Source: Branchipolynoe longqiensis (taxonomy: Eukaryota; Annelida; Polychaeta; Phyllodocida; Polynoidae). Taken from it: a DNA stretch of 64,000 nt. This document shows, one piece after another, positions 33,966-44,084 of this stretch. The position numbers and the translations under genes are program-made. The notes beneath the pieces are model-generated. The model had not been told where the DNA came from and did not search any database. It was given only the letters and a program-made list of their open reading frames with translations. The stretch covers positions 4,627,691 through 4,691,690 of the forward strand of contig CM059194.1 in NCBI GenBank assembly GCA_030323885.1, written 5' to 3'. Position 1 is the first letter of the stretch; every line of letters starts with the position of its first letter.

Positions 33966-34300
33966 ACTGAACAGCTAGCTCCTGAACAGCTAGATCCAAA
34001 CCAGCTAAATCACAAACAACTAAATAGTGAACACTTTAATTGTGAACAGCTAAAGTGTGAACAGCTAAAACATGAACATCTAAATCATGAACAGCAAAAC
34101 CATGAACAGCTAAATCATGAACAGCTAAATCATGAACAGCTAAATCGTGAACAGCAAAATTGTGAACAGCTAAAGTGTGAACAGCTAAATCATGAAATAT
34201 AAATCATGAACAGCAAAAACATGAACAGCTAAATCGTGAACAGCTACATTTTGAATAACTAAATCGTGAACAGCTAAATCATAGAAAGCTAAATCTCATC
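33966..34300. repeat. 15-bp minisatellite, right half
   Basis: About 22 units of 'catgaacagctaaat'. These are more uniform than the left half. The 90-codon plus frame (QLNHE period) is a repeat artefact. Confidence 0.9.
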
Positions 34301-34672
34301 AAAGTTCAGGCCATTGACAACATGCCATCTCATAAATATATGTCACTTCAACACTGGTATTCTGTGCTGTTAATCTACAGGAGGGCAGACCTGCACTGCA
34401 CCCCTCCCCACAGTGCAACACCCGGCATTTAAACTACCCTCAGTGGTGCGATTCTCCAGGCAGCAACGTTATATTCAGGGAGAGTGGAGTTATATATATG
34501 TACAGTCAAGTGTGGTCAGTTCAAAGTGTAGCATCAACACTTCAGACATGCAGTGAAAGTTCCAGACACCAGACAAAGTCTGCGCAACAATTTCACTGAA
34601 GTGTCTTATTGGAATATCGAATTGGAATCGACAGATTTGGAATTAACTGAGTTAATATTTGAAGGTTGTCGT
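34301..34672. other. No gene seen
   Basis: Unique-looking DNA. No feature was supported. Confidence 0.45.
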
Positions 34673-34850
34673 GTCCTCTGTGGCTGAGTGGTTAGAGTGT
34701 TGGACTGTTTTTCTAGGTCGGACTCCTAATCTGAAGTTTGGTGGTTTGATTCCCCGTCTCCTCCCCCAACTTCTGCCATCCCTTGGGTCGGTACAAGTGT
34801 AGACAAGGGCTTTCTACCGACAAACTGTCTAAATGTGAAAACAAGTCTTC
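34673..34850 (+). mobile_element. SINE-C, class II tRNA-like
   Basis: A box TGGCTGAGTGG (34681-34691) and B box GGTTTGATTCC (34743-34753) both match the pol III consensus. The ~50-bp gap between them is longer than in ordinary tRNAs and fits a Leu/Ser-type gene with a long variable arm. The body 'cccttgggtcggtacaagtgtag' and 'ctttctaccgacaaactgtcta' is shared with the minus copies at 46.6 and 59.6 kb. Confidence 0.8.
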
Positions 34851-34910
34851 TGAGTGGAAGTCAGACACTTTATCCATTAGCCCACGAAGCCCCGTACACC
34901 TGTTTCATGT
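34851..34910 (-). mobile_element. Possible inverted SINE-C-like head
   Basis: The minus strand gives 'ggggcttcgtgggctaatggataaagtgtctgactt', resembling the start of a tRNA-derived SINE (A-box-like ggctaatgg, then the gtgtctgac stem). It faces the SINE-C to its left. Confidence 0.35.
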
Positions 34911-35378
34911 TACAATTCAAAGTCGAGTAGTGGCCGAATTATCTGAATTTCACATGTATAAGCAAACCCAGACATCTACAAATGTACATACTGTCTGATG
35001 TTGCCCAAACGAGAGAGCTTCATATTCACGTGCAGGCAGCCATGGGTTTGGATCCCGTGGGCAGCAATTCACATTTGGACATATGGAAGCACCACTGTTC
35101 ATTAACATGCTTTTTGATTTGTTTTCACATTTGCATTCGCATGTGCATGCCCCATGCCGCATACCGCATATATGGAATCTTAGCTTAATGCTACAACTAC
35201 TGCTAGCTTAAGGTTAGGCCTGGATGCTCCTATTATGTAGCTTTGCTCAAATAAAAACCCTGCAGTGCTTGTTACTGTCCTTCTTGAGCCGAATGATATA
35301 TTGTTGTACTCATGCCACTAATGTTGCCACATTGCTTTGTAACTTGTAGGTAACTATCAGAAATGCATCGTGTCATAT
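34911..35378. other. No gene seen
   Basis: Unique-looking DNA; no feature was supported. Confidence 0.4.
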
Positions 35379-35557
35379 TGTAAAATATTCTGATTTACGC
35401 CATTGGGGGCAATGCAAATGTTCTATTATTGATTGGGTATACATGACCAGGCGCATGTGTGTATATATATGTAGGTGCTGGTGGTGCCTGAGTGAGATGT
35501 AACTATACATGATGCGCGAAAAGGAAGAAGGCAAGGCGGGGGTGGAAAGAGAGGCGT

Positions 35558-35563
35558 TTTATT
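35558..35563 (-). terminator. Polyadenylation signal of the inserted unit
   Basis: Complement reads AATAAA, near the 3' boundary of the GC-rich insertion and downstream of its minus-strand open frame. Confidence 0.4.
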
Positions 35564-36225
35564 GACGCCTCAACAACAGAGTATACAGAGGAAGAGAGCA
35601 GGCTCATGAGGAGCAATGTAAGAGAGGGCTCATGAGGAGCAAAATAAAGGGGCTCAGAAGGAGCAATGCGATGATAGGGCTCATGAGGAGCAACAGGGAA
35701 ATGTACAGGGACAAAATAAGAAAGTTCAGGCAGAGTCAAATGTCTGTAGGTGTTCAGTGAGGGGGTGCCGAGGAGCCCTCCACCAAAGCGGCGGAGAGGG
35801 CTCGCGGCGCGCCCGAGGGGGGGGGGGAGGCGGAGCACGTAAGGGTGGACCGCCTCGGGGGTCCAGGATGGCCGGCGTCTGAGGAGGGTTCCTCGTGAGG
35901 CTGGGCTGGGCTGTGGTCTGAGGGTTCCTCGTGAGGCCGGGCTGGGCTGTGGTCTGAGGTGTGAGGTCCGAGGTGATGATCCCCGGCTCTGACTGGGCGG
36001 CACTTCGATCGGTGGTCGCTGGGGGGTTGTCGGTGGTCGTGACGGTCGGCGGCGGTGTTGTCTGGGGAGGGTCCGTCCTGAGGATGGGTGGCGTCTGGGG
36101 AGGGTTTCTCGTGAGGCTGGTTTGTGCCCTGAGGTTCCCTGGGTGGGGGGGGAGTGTCCGACCCCTAGGTCGACAAGGGGCGGGCGGCCAAAGATAGAGG
36201 AGGCCCGCTCCTTGGAGAGATCCGG

Positions 36226-37413
36226 TCAGGAGGTCCTGCGAGGGTTCAGGAGGAGGGCAGCGACGTCCTGAGGGCTGGGTGGGGTGGGGGTTGGGGTCGG
36301 GTCGGGCGGGTTGAGGAATGCGGTGTCGTGAAGGTCGGCGGCTGTGCCATCGGAGGAGGGTTCCTCATGAGGCTGGGCTGGGCTGTGTTCTGAGGGTTCC
36401 TCGTGAGGCTGGGCTGGGCTGTGGTCTGAGGTGTGAGGTCCGAGGTGATGATCCCCGGCTCTGACTGGGCGGCGCTTCGATCGGTGGTCGCTGGGATGTT
36501 GTCGGTGGTGGTCAAGGGGTTGTCGGCATGGAGGTGAGGCGCTGGAGATGGCCCCCCGGGCCGGACGGGGGGGGGGGGGGCGGATCAAAAATCCGCCGAG
36601 GCGGCCGGGGTCTGTGCTCCCCGGGGCGGTGCTTGAGGTGGCGGCGGGGGGTGCGCTCCCCCGGCGAGGTGTGCCCGAGGTGACGGGATGGGCGGTGTTC
36701 TGTGCGCCCTCCGACGCCGAGGGGCCGTGATCTGTAGGATGGCGTCCTCGGCACCCGAGGGCTGGTCCCGAGGCGCCGGGGGGGGGACCAGGGGCCAAGC
36801 TCGGCGAGGCGCCTCCCGGCGTGCCCGAGGAGGGGGCCGGCGTGGCCGCGGTGGTCGTCCGGGCTCCCTTCCGGGGTGCTTGAGGCGGTGGGGGAGGGCG
36901 CGCCCCCCCGGGGACGCGTGCCCGAGGTGCTGGGATGGGCGGCGTGCCGTACGCCGTCCGCCGGCTGCCGTGTTCTTGCTGGGGGTGCACCGCCCCCGGC
37001 AGAGTCGTTTGAGGCGGCGGCGGGGGGCAGGCCCCGCCTGCGGCGCGCGCCCGAGGTGCTGGGGTGGTCGGCGAGGTGTAGGCGGTCCGCGTGGGGCAGG
37101 GGGCTTGCCCTCGGGCTCTCCTCGATTCGAGGGCGTCCAGGCAGGCGTAGAGGTGGGCGGTGGTGATGCGCTGGAGGGCCTCAAAGTCGAGGAGGGCCTT
37201 GAGAATCGGACTTGTCTCGGTGCCCGAGGTGGGGCCCGAGGGTGCCGACGGAGACGCCGGGGCCGAGGAGGGTGACGCGCCTCCTGGCGCTCCCGAGGAG
37301 GGTCCCGGCGTGGCCAGGCGGTCGCCCGGGAGCTCTGGCGGCCCGTGCCCTTTCCGTGTCTGGGCATCCTGGGCCGGTTCGAGGGGATGCAGCGGTCCGA
37401 GGTGAAGAATTAC
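36226..37413 (-). CDS. Open frame in the GC-rich insertion, Pro/Ala/Arg-rich hypothetical
   Basis: On the minus strand one frame is open for about 395 codons, from just after a TAA (37417-37419) to a stop at 36226. The first ATG in this frame is at 36990 (254 codons), so the start is uncertain, or the true 5' end is lost. The first ~65 residues are Pro/Ser/Gly-rich. Residues ~66-95 form an ordinary-looking amphipathic stretch (ILKALLDFEALQRITTAHLY). After that come degenerate Pro-rich repeats of ~80 residues containing 'PAPRARVPGGA'. The two other minus frames are also open for long stretches, which GC-rich composition alone can produce. I recognise no family; a Gag-like or ORF1-like protein is possible but unproven. 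Confidence 0.3.
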   Translation of the reverse strand, partial: VILHLGPLHPLEPAQDAQTRKGHGPPELPGDRLATPGPSSGAPGGASPSSAPASPSAPSGPTSGTETSPILKALLDFEALQRITTAHLYACLDALESRRARGQAPCPTRTAYTSPTTPAPRARAAGGACPPPPPQTTLPGAVHPQQEHGSRRTAYGTPPIPAPRARVPGGARPPPPPQAPRKGARTTTAATPAPSSGTPGGASPSLAPGPPPGASGPALGCRGRHPTDHGPSASEGAQNTAHPVTSGTPRRGSAPPAATSSTAPGSTDPGRLGGFLIRPPPPRPARGAISSASPPCRQPLDHHRQHPSDHRSKRRPVRAGDHHLGPHTSDHSPAQPHEEPSEHSPAQPHEEPSSDGTAADLHDTAFLNPPDPTPTPTPPSPQDVAALLLNPRRTS

Positions 37414-37801
37414 GCATTATCGCTTCGCATTACGACCAATGGTGCTGGCAGGGCTGTGTGTAAGGGGCACTCAGGTCCTACCCCCCTCCCGCTCTGTTGG
37501 GTAGGATCAAGTGGTGGACAGGGGAGCCACACAGCTTGGTGGTGGTGGGACGACCACTGGTAACCATGGGGACCAGGAATGCTGGATCCCTATTGGTAGA
37601 GCCAAGAATGCCTGTTTCCTATTGGGGGAAAAGGGTGCGCTGATACTCAACAACAAACCCATGTACCATATAAATAATACACCAGAGGGCTTGACTCTCT
37701 CTCTTCGTTCACACTTTATACTCTTCCTTTCTCTTTGTCTGTATTGATTTCACTATAGCCTGCCTACACAACCACAGATTCGAGCCATAGACATTACATA
37801 C

Positions 37802-37817
37802 TGGTGACCACGATGAG
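37802..37817 (+). other. LTR retrotransposon primer-binding site, tRNA-Trp-like
   Basis: TGGTGACCACGATGAG lies 3 bp after the LTR end. It resembles the complement of the 3' end of animal tRNA-Trp (TGGTGACCCCGACGTG), the primer known for the CsRn1-type Ty3/Gypsy lineage, with three mismatches. The following leader 'ggtaaatctattagtt' recurs on the minus strand beside LTR copy 5, which supports its being element sequence. Confidence 0.55.
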
Positions 37818-38434
37818 TGGTAAATCTATTAGTTAGGTAGCGGATTCAACTTTACAATATGCTGTGAATGGTGTATTCCACAGCTATTGTTAGCTACCTT
37901 TATAATATATACCTCACTCAAAATACCATTTCTGCGTAAATAATCCTCATTTGAAAAATGGCTGAAAGACCCACGATTCAGCCCGGAGAAAAGAACTTAT
38001 TCAGCAGAATAGACATATTTAGCAACAACAGAAGAGAGGGAAAAAAAGGGAAAAGAACATTAAAATAATGGTTTAAGCCGAGAATAATGGGAAATATACT
38101 TACTTGGAGACTATTATCATGTGACCATTGTAGCAGCCATGTTAACATTAAGCCACCAATAGCTGCTTCTCATTGATCCAGGCACAGAACATAAGTGTTG
38201 CCATGCCTACCGTCATCCCCAGGTTATCTAATCATGACTAAACTCCTTACCTGCCCGGCCATTTCCACCACGGTTCATGCCAATATGTGGCGTCCCATCT
38301 TGCGCATAGTTTTTAACCCAATCCCGCAGTCTTCCATTTTCCATAGAAAGGCTAGTTATCACATACTGCGTAACTTCATTGTAATAGAAGGTTGGCAATC
38401 ATTTTAGCATTACATTTGTTTCAGAGGGAGCGAC
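37818..38434. other. No gene seen; retroelement leader remnant at the left
   Basis: 37818-37855 is LTR-X leader ('ggtaaatctattagtt', 'ttcaactttac'). Beyond it no gag or pol coding is visible. Confidence 0.5.
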
Positions 38435-38604
38435 ACACCTCTCTGCCGTGCCAACATGCTCTCGCTGTTGAGTGGATGGTCACATCTGTCCACCTGCTCA
38501 GCGGTGTTGTGTACACATTCTCATGGAGGAAACACCAGTTCAATATACAAGTTGAAGAAAACAGTTCAAAACAGAGCATCAACATTTGAGAACCTTTTAT
38601 TAAC

Positions 38605-39320
38605 GTTGTAATGGCAGCAATGGCAGCAACTGCATCAATGGCAGCAACGGCAGCAATGGCGACAATGACATCACGGCATCAGCGGCATCAGCGGAATCAA
38701 CGGCAGCAACGGCAGCAACGGCAGCAACGGCAGCAATGGCGGCAACGACATCACAGCATCAGCGGCATCAGCAGAATCAACGGCAGCAACGGCAGCAATG
38801 GCAGCAATGGCGGCAATGACATCACGGCATCAACGGCATCAGCGGAATCAACGGCAGCAACGGCAGCAACGGCAGCAATGGCGGCAATGACATCACGGCA
38901 TCAGCGGCATCAGCGGCATCAGCGGAATCAACGGCAGCAACGGCAGCAATGGCGGCAATGGCATCACGGCATCAGCGGCACCAGCGGAATCAACGGCAGC
39001 AACGGCAGCAACGGCAGCAACGGCAGCAACGGCATCAGCAGAATCAACGGAATAAACGGCAGCAACGGCAGCAACGGCAACAACGGCAGCAACAGCAGCA
39101 ACGGCAGCAATGGCAGCAACAGCGGCAACGGCATCAATGGCATCAGCGGGATCGCCGGAATCTATGGCAGAAATGGCAGCAATGGCAGCAATGGCAGCAA
39201 CGACGGCAATGGCAGCAATGGCATCACCGGCAGAAACGGCAGCAACTGCAGCAACGGCAGCAACGGCGGCAACGGCATCCACTGCAGCAACGGGAGCAAC
39301 GGCAGCAACGGCAGCTGCCC
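38605..39320. repeat. 9-bp minisatellite (ggcagcaac) with direct-repeat flanks
   Basis: About 75 units of ggcagcaac, with variants ggcagcaat, ggcatcagc and ggaatcaac arranged in longer blocks ('gacatcacggcatcagcggcatcagcgg' recurs four times or more). Both strands are open for 130-250 codons (SNG, RQQ and AAV repeats) because the unit is three codons long. The flanks at 38450-38505 and 39335-39385 share 'catgctct', 'ggatg.t.acat', 'gtccacc' in order. Confidence 0.9.
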
Positions 39321-39524
39321 CCCAGTTTTCGGGAGGAGCATGCTCTTGGGTGGATGATTACATCCGTCCACCAACTTGGTTGACTTACTTTCACACCTTT
39401 TTTGTTCTCCAGATAAAAGCACTTCTCAGTGAGCCAGCAATGTAGAAACACGTGGACACCGTTGCTATTTTCCACCCACCATCCACCCACATTACACTGT
39501 ACTCTTCAAGGGAAGCTAGATGCT

Positions 39525-39595
39525 CTATGCCGTCCTGATAAGACCTTAGATGTTGCTAGGACGTAAAATAACAACAACCAACAACAAACAGATGC
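39525..39595 (+). mobile_element. SINE-A tail fragment
   Basis: 'gccgtcctgataagaccttagatgttgctagga' followed by cgtaaaataacaacaaccaacaac. Confidence 0.8.
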
Positions 39596-39926
39596 TCTAT
39601 CCATTCATCATTCAATAAGCGGATTACCTGACTTTCCATGTATGTGTCATTCCTTACCAAATCAAAGAATAGGACTACCAAATTAAAAAATCACCTTAAA
39701 ACCTGCGCCTGAGAGGGTTTTGTTAATTGAATGTCCTCCCAGCTGGATTGATGTCAATGGGACGCGGTGCCTGAGCAATTGCAATTAGGCTGTTCAATTG
39801 TTTTAAAGTGCTGCCAATTCACCAGTCTCTCATTGAAACACACTTGATGCTATTACCTGGGACACTCATATTTTCAATGAATTTCTAACTCAATTCCCTC
39901 ATTTATCTCACGAGAGATGTGTTCTA
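39596..39926. other. No gene seen
   Basis: AT-rich DNA; no feature was supported. Confidence 0.45.
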
Positions 39927-40121
39927 CAGTAAAACCTCCGTAACTGTCCACCTGCACATATCGACCAATCCCCTATTCCGATCGCTATATTTGGGTTTCA
40001 AATGATCGCCCATACAATACCATTCATTATCAAGATACAAAAACCTCCCTAAACCGACCACCTCCATAAATGGAGCAGTTAAATCGGTCCCATGTTCGGT
40101 CAATTTAGAGAGGTTTTACTG
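39927..40121. mobile_element. pogo-like MITE
   Basis: CAGTAAAACCTC at the left is perfectly inverted at the right (40110-40121), and TA flanks both ends, the target duplication of Tc1/mariner-type transposons. 'CAGTAAAACCTC' termini are typical of pogo-lineage elements. Length 195 bp with no coding capacity. It sits 19 bp 5' of a LINE fragment. Confidence 0.85.
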
Positions 40122-40140
40122 TATTGAAATTCAAACATGG

Positions 40141-40460
40141 ACTCATTTATATGAGAGAACACATGTTCGAACACTGTGCTCCACAGTCTCCACCCAGGTA
40201 GCAGTTCCTCGGAGCAGACTCAAAGGCTTTGGGGATTGTGCTTTTAGTATTGCTGCCCTGAGACTGTGGAATGCTCTGCCCGGATATATAACTGATTGTA
40301 AATCTGTTGGTGCTTTTAAGAAAGGTCTTAAGACACATTTGTTTAAATCTGCTTTTAACTAGGTGACATTTATTTTCCTGTATATTTGTTTGTTATGTAA
40401 AGCACCTGAGAACGGCTTGCTGGATTGGGTGCTATATAAATGTTTTATTATTATTATTTA
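40141..40460 (+). pseudogene. CR1/L2-type LINE, C-terminus and 3' end
   Basis: One frame is open from 40141 to TAG at 40360-40362. It reads THLYERTHVRTL, then VPRSRLKGFGDCAFS, then ALRLWNALPGYI and KKGLKTHLFKSAF. This order (Y-R---LRS, VPR-R---G--AFS, LWN-LP, FK--LKTHLF) is the well-known C-terminal signature of CR1/L2/Rex-group ORF2. The 3' region 'gaacggcttgctggattgg' and 'gtgctatataaatgttttattattatta' is the matching 3' end, with an ATT microsatellite. Everything upstream is missing, so this is a dead 5'-truncated copy. Confidence 0.85.
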
Positions 40461-40809
40461 ATATCAACTGCTTTGTGCAAAATCTGGTGGTTAACCTAAC
40501 ACCAGTAGAACCCTTCCCTAAAAAGCAATTGGCAGTTTTGTGACATTGCTGCAGTTCTAAGCTATCTAGAACTTCCTTAAGCCATATACTTGCTCCTTAA
40601 AGAAGCCATCATGGCTGGATCGACTTCCGGAGCTAAGTGGTTTGTGACTGCTAATTTGCGGGTAGAATCACACTGTTCAAATACATGATGCATATCCTCT
40701 CCCGCACTTGCCTGTACGGATCCGTCTAATACGACACTAGCTCCTCACGTGAAATAATACATACCCAATTGGTCATAGCTAAGTTGATTGCATTGCCATC
40801 TTTGACAGT
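40461..40809. other. No gene seen
   Basis: No feature was supported. Confidence 0.45.
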
Positions 40810-40811
40810 GT

Positions 40812-41130
40812 AGTAATCTGCACTGACGTCTCAGGCAAGGGCCACATAGGCAGGTGGGCATGGGAACTGTGATGGTATCAGGGAGCCTAGGTGGTGTAAT
40901 GATTAGCACACTGTCATGGAATGCAAGAGATGTCAGTTTGATTCCTTCCCTAGGCACAATATGTCCCAGTTTCATCACTGCCCACTACACTGGTTGCCGT
41001 GACCAGGATCCTGTACAAGTTATGCATTGTATGGTTGTTGAACCTACCCTGTGTACATATAGGTAAGCATGTATGTCCAAAATTGTAACTATTCAATGAG
41101 TATTTAAAAGAATTAAAATTGCACTGTGGA
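40812..41130 (+). mobile_element. SINE-B, first unit of a second dimer
   Basis: Head 'tctgcactgacgtctcaggcaagg', A box in 'taggtggtgtaatgattagcaca', B-box region 'cagtttgattcct', 'ctaggcacaatatgtccc', and tail 'ccgtgaccaggatcctgtacaagtt' and 'gttgaacctaccctgtgtac'. The next unit starts after ~320 bp, as in the dimer at 24.9 kb. Confidence 0.8.
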
Positions 41131-41134
41131 CAAA

Positions 41135-41310
41135 ATAACAATCTGCACTGATCTCTCAGGCAAGGAGCCACATACACAGGTAAGCATTGGTAGGTTGGTG
41201 ATATTAGGGAGCCTAGGTGGTGTGATGGTTAGCCCGGAATGCAAGAGATGTGGGATCGATTCCGGCTCTCGGCGCATTATTTCCCATTTTCATCACCTGG
41301 CTATGCTGCT
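41135..41310 (+). mobile_element. SINE-B, second unit of the dimer
   Basis: 'tctgcactgatctctcaggcaaggagcc', 'ggagcctaggtggtgtgatggttagc' (with a short deletion after it), a B-box region 'gggatcgattccggctc', and 'cgcattatttcccattttcatcacc'. Confidence 0.8.
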
Positions 41311-42418
41311 AGCTAATGCAGTCTCTGCGGTGTTTGTTTGAATCTCCCTCTAGTCGTGCAGATCCCTATTGGTTCCATCAACCACCACATAGACCATTGG
41401 TAACATGATTAGAAGTGTGGACACGCTGCATGTTGTGCTGTATAGCTGAGTTGCGTTACTTTTATTGAACCACAAACATGTATACTTACATACCAATCCA
41501 AAGATTGACTTACCTGAAAGTAAATTGTATATCATCCAATACCACAGAGGCTGCAAAGAACTTGTTATGGAGCAATGCCATCAAAAATATCAAGACACAA
41601 AAATAACTTTTTTGAAGGTGTAATTGCAATGTTTATCTACATTTTTGGAATTGCACTTGTGACTGTTGTAAGGATATTGTGATATACCGTGCCATATACA
41701 CATATAGTAGAACCAGAGCTTCTGAGGATGGGCACTGCAACGAAAAAGGAACTACAGAGGCAATGCCGCAGACTTCTCAGGATTATTAGTCTGCTACTTC
41801 AGCACTGTTATCAGTCCAGCGCCAAAGTGACCCACTCACTCCCTTCCCAGCCAGGCTGCAGGTAAACTCGGATAGTTTGGGGGTGCCCGCTAGCCAGTCA
41901 CAGAGGGGCAGTCCACCTGGGGACCGCCTCTGACTAGTCTCCTGTCACCTGTTGCCTCAAAGGGGCAAAAGAGGTCAACGTAGTCCCTGCCGCCAGTGCG
42001 TGGTGGCCAGGCTCATTTATGGACGACTATACTATTATACTACTATAGCCAGAATTTAGTACATGCATACCAACATTTCAATGGCATGTTTTCAATTCAA
42101 GTACATCCAAAATTAACCGCTTAATGTGAGATTACTTCATGCTGATGGTCCTAGAATATTGGTCTACAAAACATGGCATGAGCTCAGACATCACCTTATG
42201 CACCTTTAACTTAATGATAATGCAATTAGAGTCACCGTTCGTTTCTTTACATCGTTAATGCAGTGATGGGAAAGAGCTCTGCTTGTTTTATATATATGCA
42301 AAATAATGGCAGTTCTAACCATCAAGAAAGCCGGATGTCCTTTCTTACACCCTTCTAGGAACCAGGATGTCCTTTCTTACACCATCAAAGGCATCCTCCC
42401 GTGTAGATAGCATCCTTT
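41311..42418. other. No gene seen
   Basis: AT-rich unique-looking DNA. A G/C-richer block (41820-42030) with 'gccagtcacagaggggcagtcc' has repeat-like character, but no second copy was found here. Confidence 0.45.
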
Positions 42419-42510
42419 TGTAAAGTCGATGGCTGGCATATGTGGGATGTATAGGCAGGCTATAGCAAATCAATACAGGCAAGAAGAGAAAGGAAGAGTA
42501 TAAAGAAGTG
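42419..42510 (-). mobile_element. LTR-X fragment, copy 6 (3' end only)
   Basis: Minus-strand reading ends ...GACTTTACA at 42419 and includes 'ctttatactcttcctttctcttcttgcctgtattga' and 'agcctgcctatac'. The 5' part is missing. Confidence 0.75.
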
Positions 42511-42649
42511 CCAAAATGAGTAGTTGAATCTTCATATCTGAAGAGACATATTTACTCTCTCTATCATCGCTTCATTTATTTATTTATTTATTTATTTTCT
42601 AAACACTCGCTTCATTTATTCTCTAAACACTCTCTGGCGTTACTAGGTT

Positions 42650-42778
42650 GTTACAAGGACTGGTTGGCTCAGTGTCAGGATAGTGTGACTGTAGGGGATA
42701 TCAGGTCATAGTGGCAGCCCTTGGTCTCCCAGTGAGGCATCACTATAAAGTGACCTTGAGTACACTCTGTATAATTCC
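42650..42778 (+). mobile_element. SINE-A middle fragment
   Basis: 'aaggactggttggctcagtgtcagga', 'gtgtgactg', 'ggatatcaggtcat' and 'ggtctcccagtgaggcatcactataaagtgacc'. Confidence 0.75.
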
Positions 42779-43507
42779 CCGATTAAGCATAGATTGAGTA
42801 TCGAGATGGCTAAATAAGAAACAGTACTCCCTTTATAATGCTCACTACAGGGGAGGGAAGCAGTGCCCCTTTAAGCAGAATCCCCCCCCCTTATCTCGCC
42901 CAGCCACACTGTATCTGTCATGTTAGGTAATCCCATGGTGGCCAGGTGGTGGCTAGAGCTGGGTGGGAGGGGGTGAGTCCTTAAAGCAGCCAATGATGAA
43001 CTATGTTAGAGAGATCATGCGGGATAGGAGTGCCTGGTGGTAATAGCCAATGAGAAGGCCTCTTAGATCCACTCTTGTATGTATCTGAAAACAATATATA
43101 ACTGAAAAAACTAAGCAATCAGTCTCTTATCTATCTACACTTCTGCTGGTGCTGAACTCGGATTGTGTGTTGTGTCGTGTGTCATATCTACTATGGGGTA
43201 AGCTCTAGCATGTAATTTATCTAATACAGATATGAAAAGGGGACCTTTCAATCATATGCCTTATGCAGGATATTACGCCTGATGCAGAATATTACGCCTT
43301 ATGCAGGATATTAGGGCAGTTTAGCCGTGTTGAACAGTACAGCTAATAACATGAGTGAACATAATGAAAGTCACCATAACCTATGTGTACCGCCTAATGG
43401 GATCGGCCATCAATAGCATTTAAAGGCCCGCATATATTAGATAAGTATGGAACTATTTATTCAGTGCGGGAACCCGCAAATACGGAATTTCATAACTCTG
43501 CCATACA
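42779..43507. other. No gene; possible unrelated LTR-like sequence
   Basis: 42940-43180 has a CCAAT motif (agccaatgagaagg), a TATA-like acaatatataactg at about 43090, and a TG-rich end 'gtgttgtgtcgtgtgtca'. This arrangement resembles a retroviral-type LTR, but without defined ends it is only a guess. A short 'atgcaggatattacgcct' tandem triplet lies at about 43260-43315. Confidence 0.25.
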
Positions 43508-43572
43508 TTGGTACCTATCCTGCTATGGCCTAGGGTCTTACTGGGGCGTAACACAACAGCAACAAACCAACC
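43508..43572 (+). mobile_element. SINE-A tail fragment
   Basis: 'ggtacctatcctgctatggcctagggtctta' with 'ggggcgtaacacaacagcaacaaacc'. Confidence 0.6.
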
Positions 43573-44084
43573 TCCCAGGCCCTTTTGGAGGACTGGGGTT
43601 GGGCTCCTAGATTACGTTTCTCTCTGGGCCCCCTCACACTTCCCCAATACCCGTCCGCCTGCCCCTTTATTTTTCTCCCCCCTGATTTTCAGACCACTAC
43701 CCACCGGAAGCCAACTCCCAGCTGCATGGAACCACCTGTGGCGGTGCCCATACAGTGCTGCAGATATGCAGCTTTCAACAAGCACACATGACTAAAAACT
43801 CTGCAAACACTAAACAAAACACCCTGATACGCTGGTTGGTGCCTAATACATAGACTGCCCGCCACCCCCAACACCCACCCCCGCTACCTCTGCCTCATGG
43901 GAGTCAATATAACCTGGGGTGCCTGTCGGTATACCCAGCCGTTCCAGCATTAGTGCTTTTGTAATATGTTACTCATTTTCATGTTGTTAAAATGTTTATC
44001 CAGCTGAACAAATCTAGTTGTATGTTTCTTTTCAGCGCCGTGGCACATTTCTGGTCTTGGAATATATGCATCTGTATAGTTTAG
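43573..44084. other. No gene seen; one shared dispersed segment
   Basis: 43750-43815 (cagtgctgcagatatgcagc... actaaaaactctg) resembles 17025-17090. No other feature. Confidence 0.45.

Larger units (their letters stand above)
35505..37440 (-). mobile_element. GC-rich insertion inside LTR copy 3, unknown class
   Basis: Absent from other LTR-X copies. Much richer in G+C than its surroundings. Read on the minus strand it runs from an open frame (36226-37413) to a 3' end with AATAAA (complement at 35558-35563) about 55 bp before the junction, so it looks like a transcribed unit. The ends carry imperfect inverted motifs, atgcgcgaa near 35512 and ttcgcat near 37424. A ~105-bp segment at 35925-36030 is repeated at 36395-36500, and 'gctcctcatgagc' phrases repeat at 35600-35695. 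No reverse transcriptase or transposase was seen. Confidence 0.6.
35379..37798 (+). mobile_element. 5' LTR of family LTR-X, copy 3 (subfamily A), split by an insertion
   Basis: Begins TGTAAAATATTC at 35379 and ends ACATTACA at 37798, followed by a primer-site-like sequence. The LTR halves are 35379-~35504 and ~37440-37798. Joined, they match the LTR fragments at 48535-48956 (minus) and 55528-55765: 'cctgagtgagatgtaa', 'ggtgctggcagg', 'gggcactcag', 'ccacacagcttggtggtggtggg', 'ggatccctattggtagagc', 'ctttatactcttcctttctctttgtctg'. The ~1.9 kb between the halves is foreign GC-rich DNA. Confidence 0.8.

Noticed and set aside
38611..39357. Asn/Gly/Ser-rich or Gln-rich protein
   Set aside because: The 9-bp array keeps all frames open; residues change from SNG to RQQ to AAT simply with frame.
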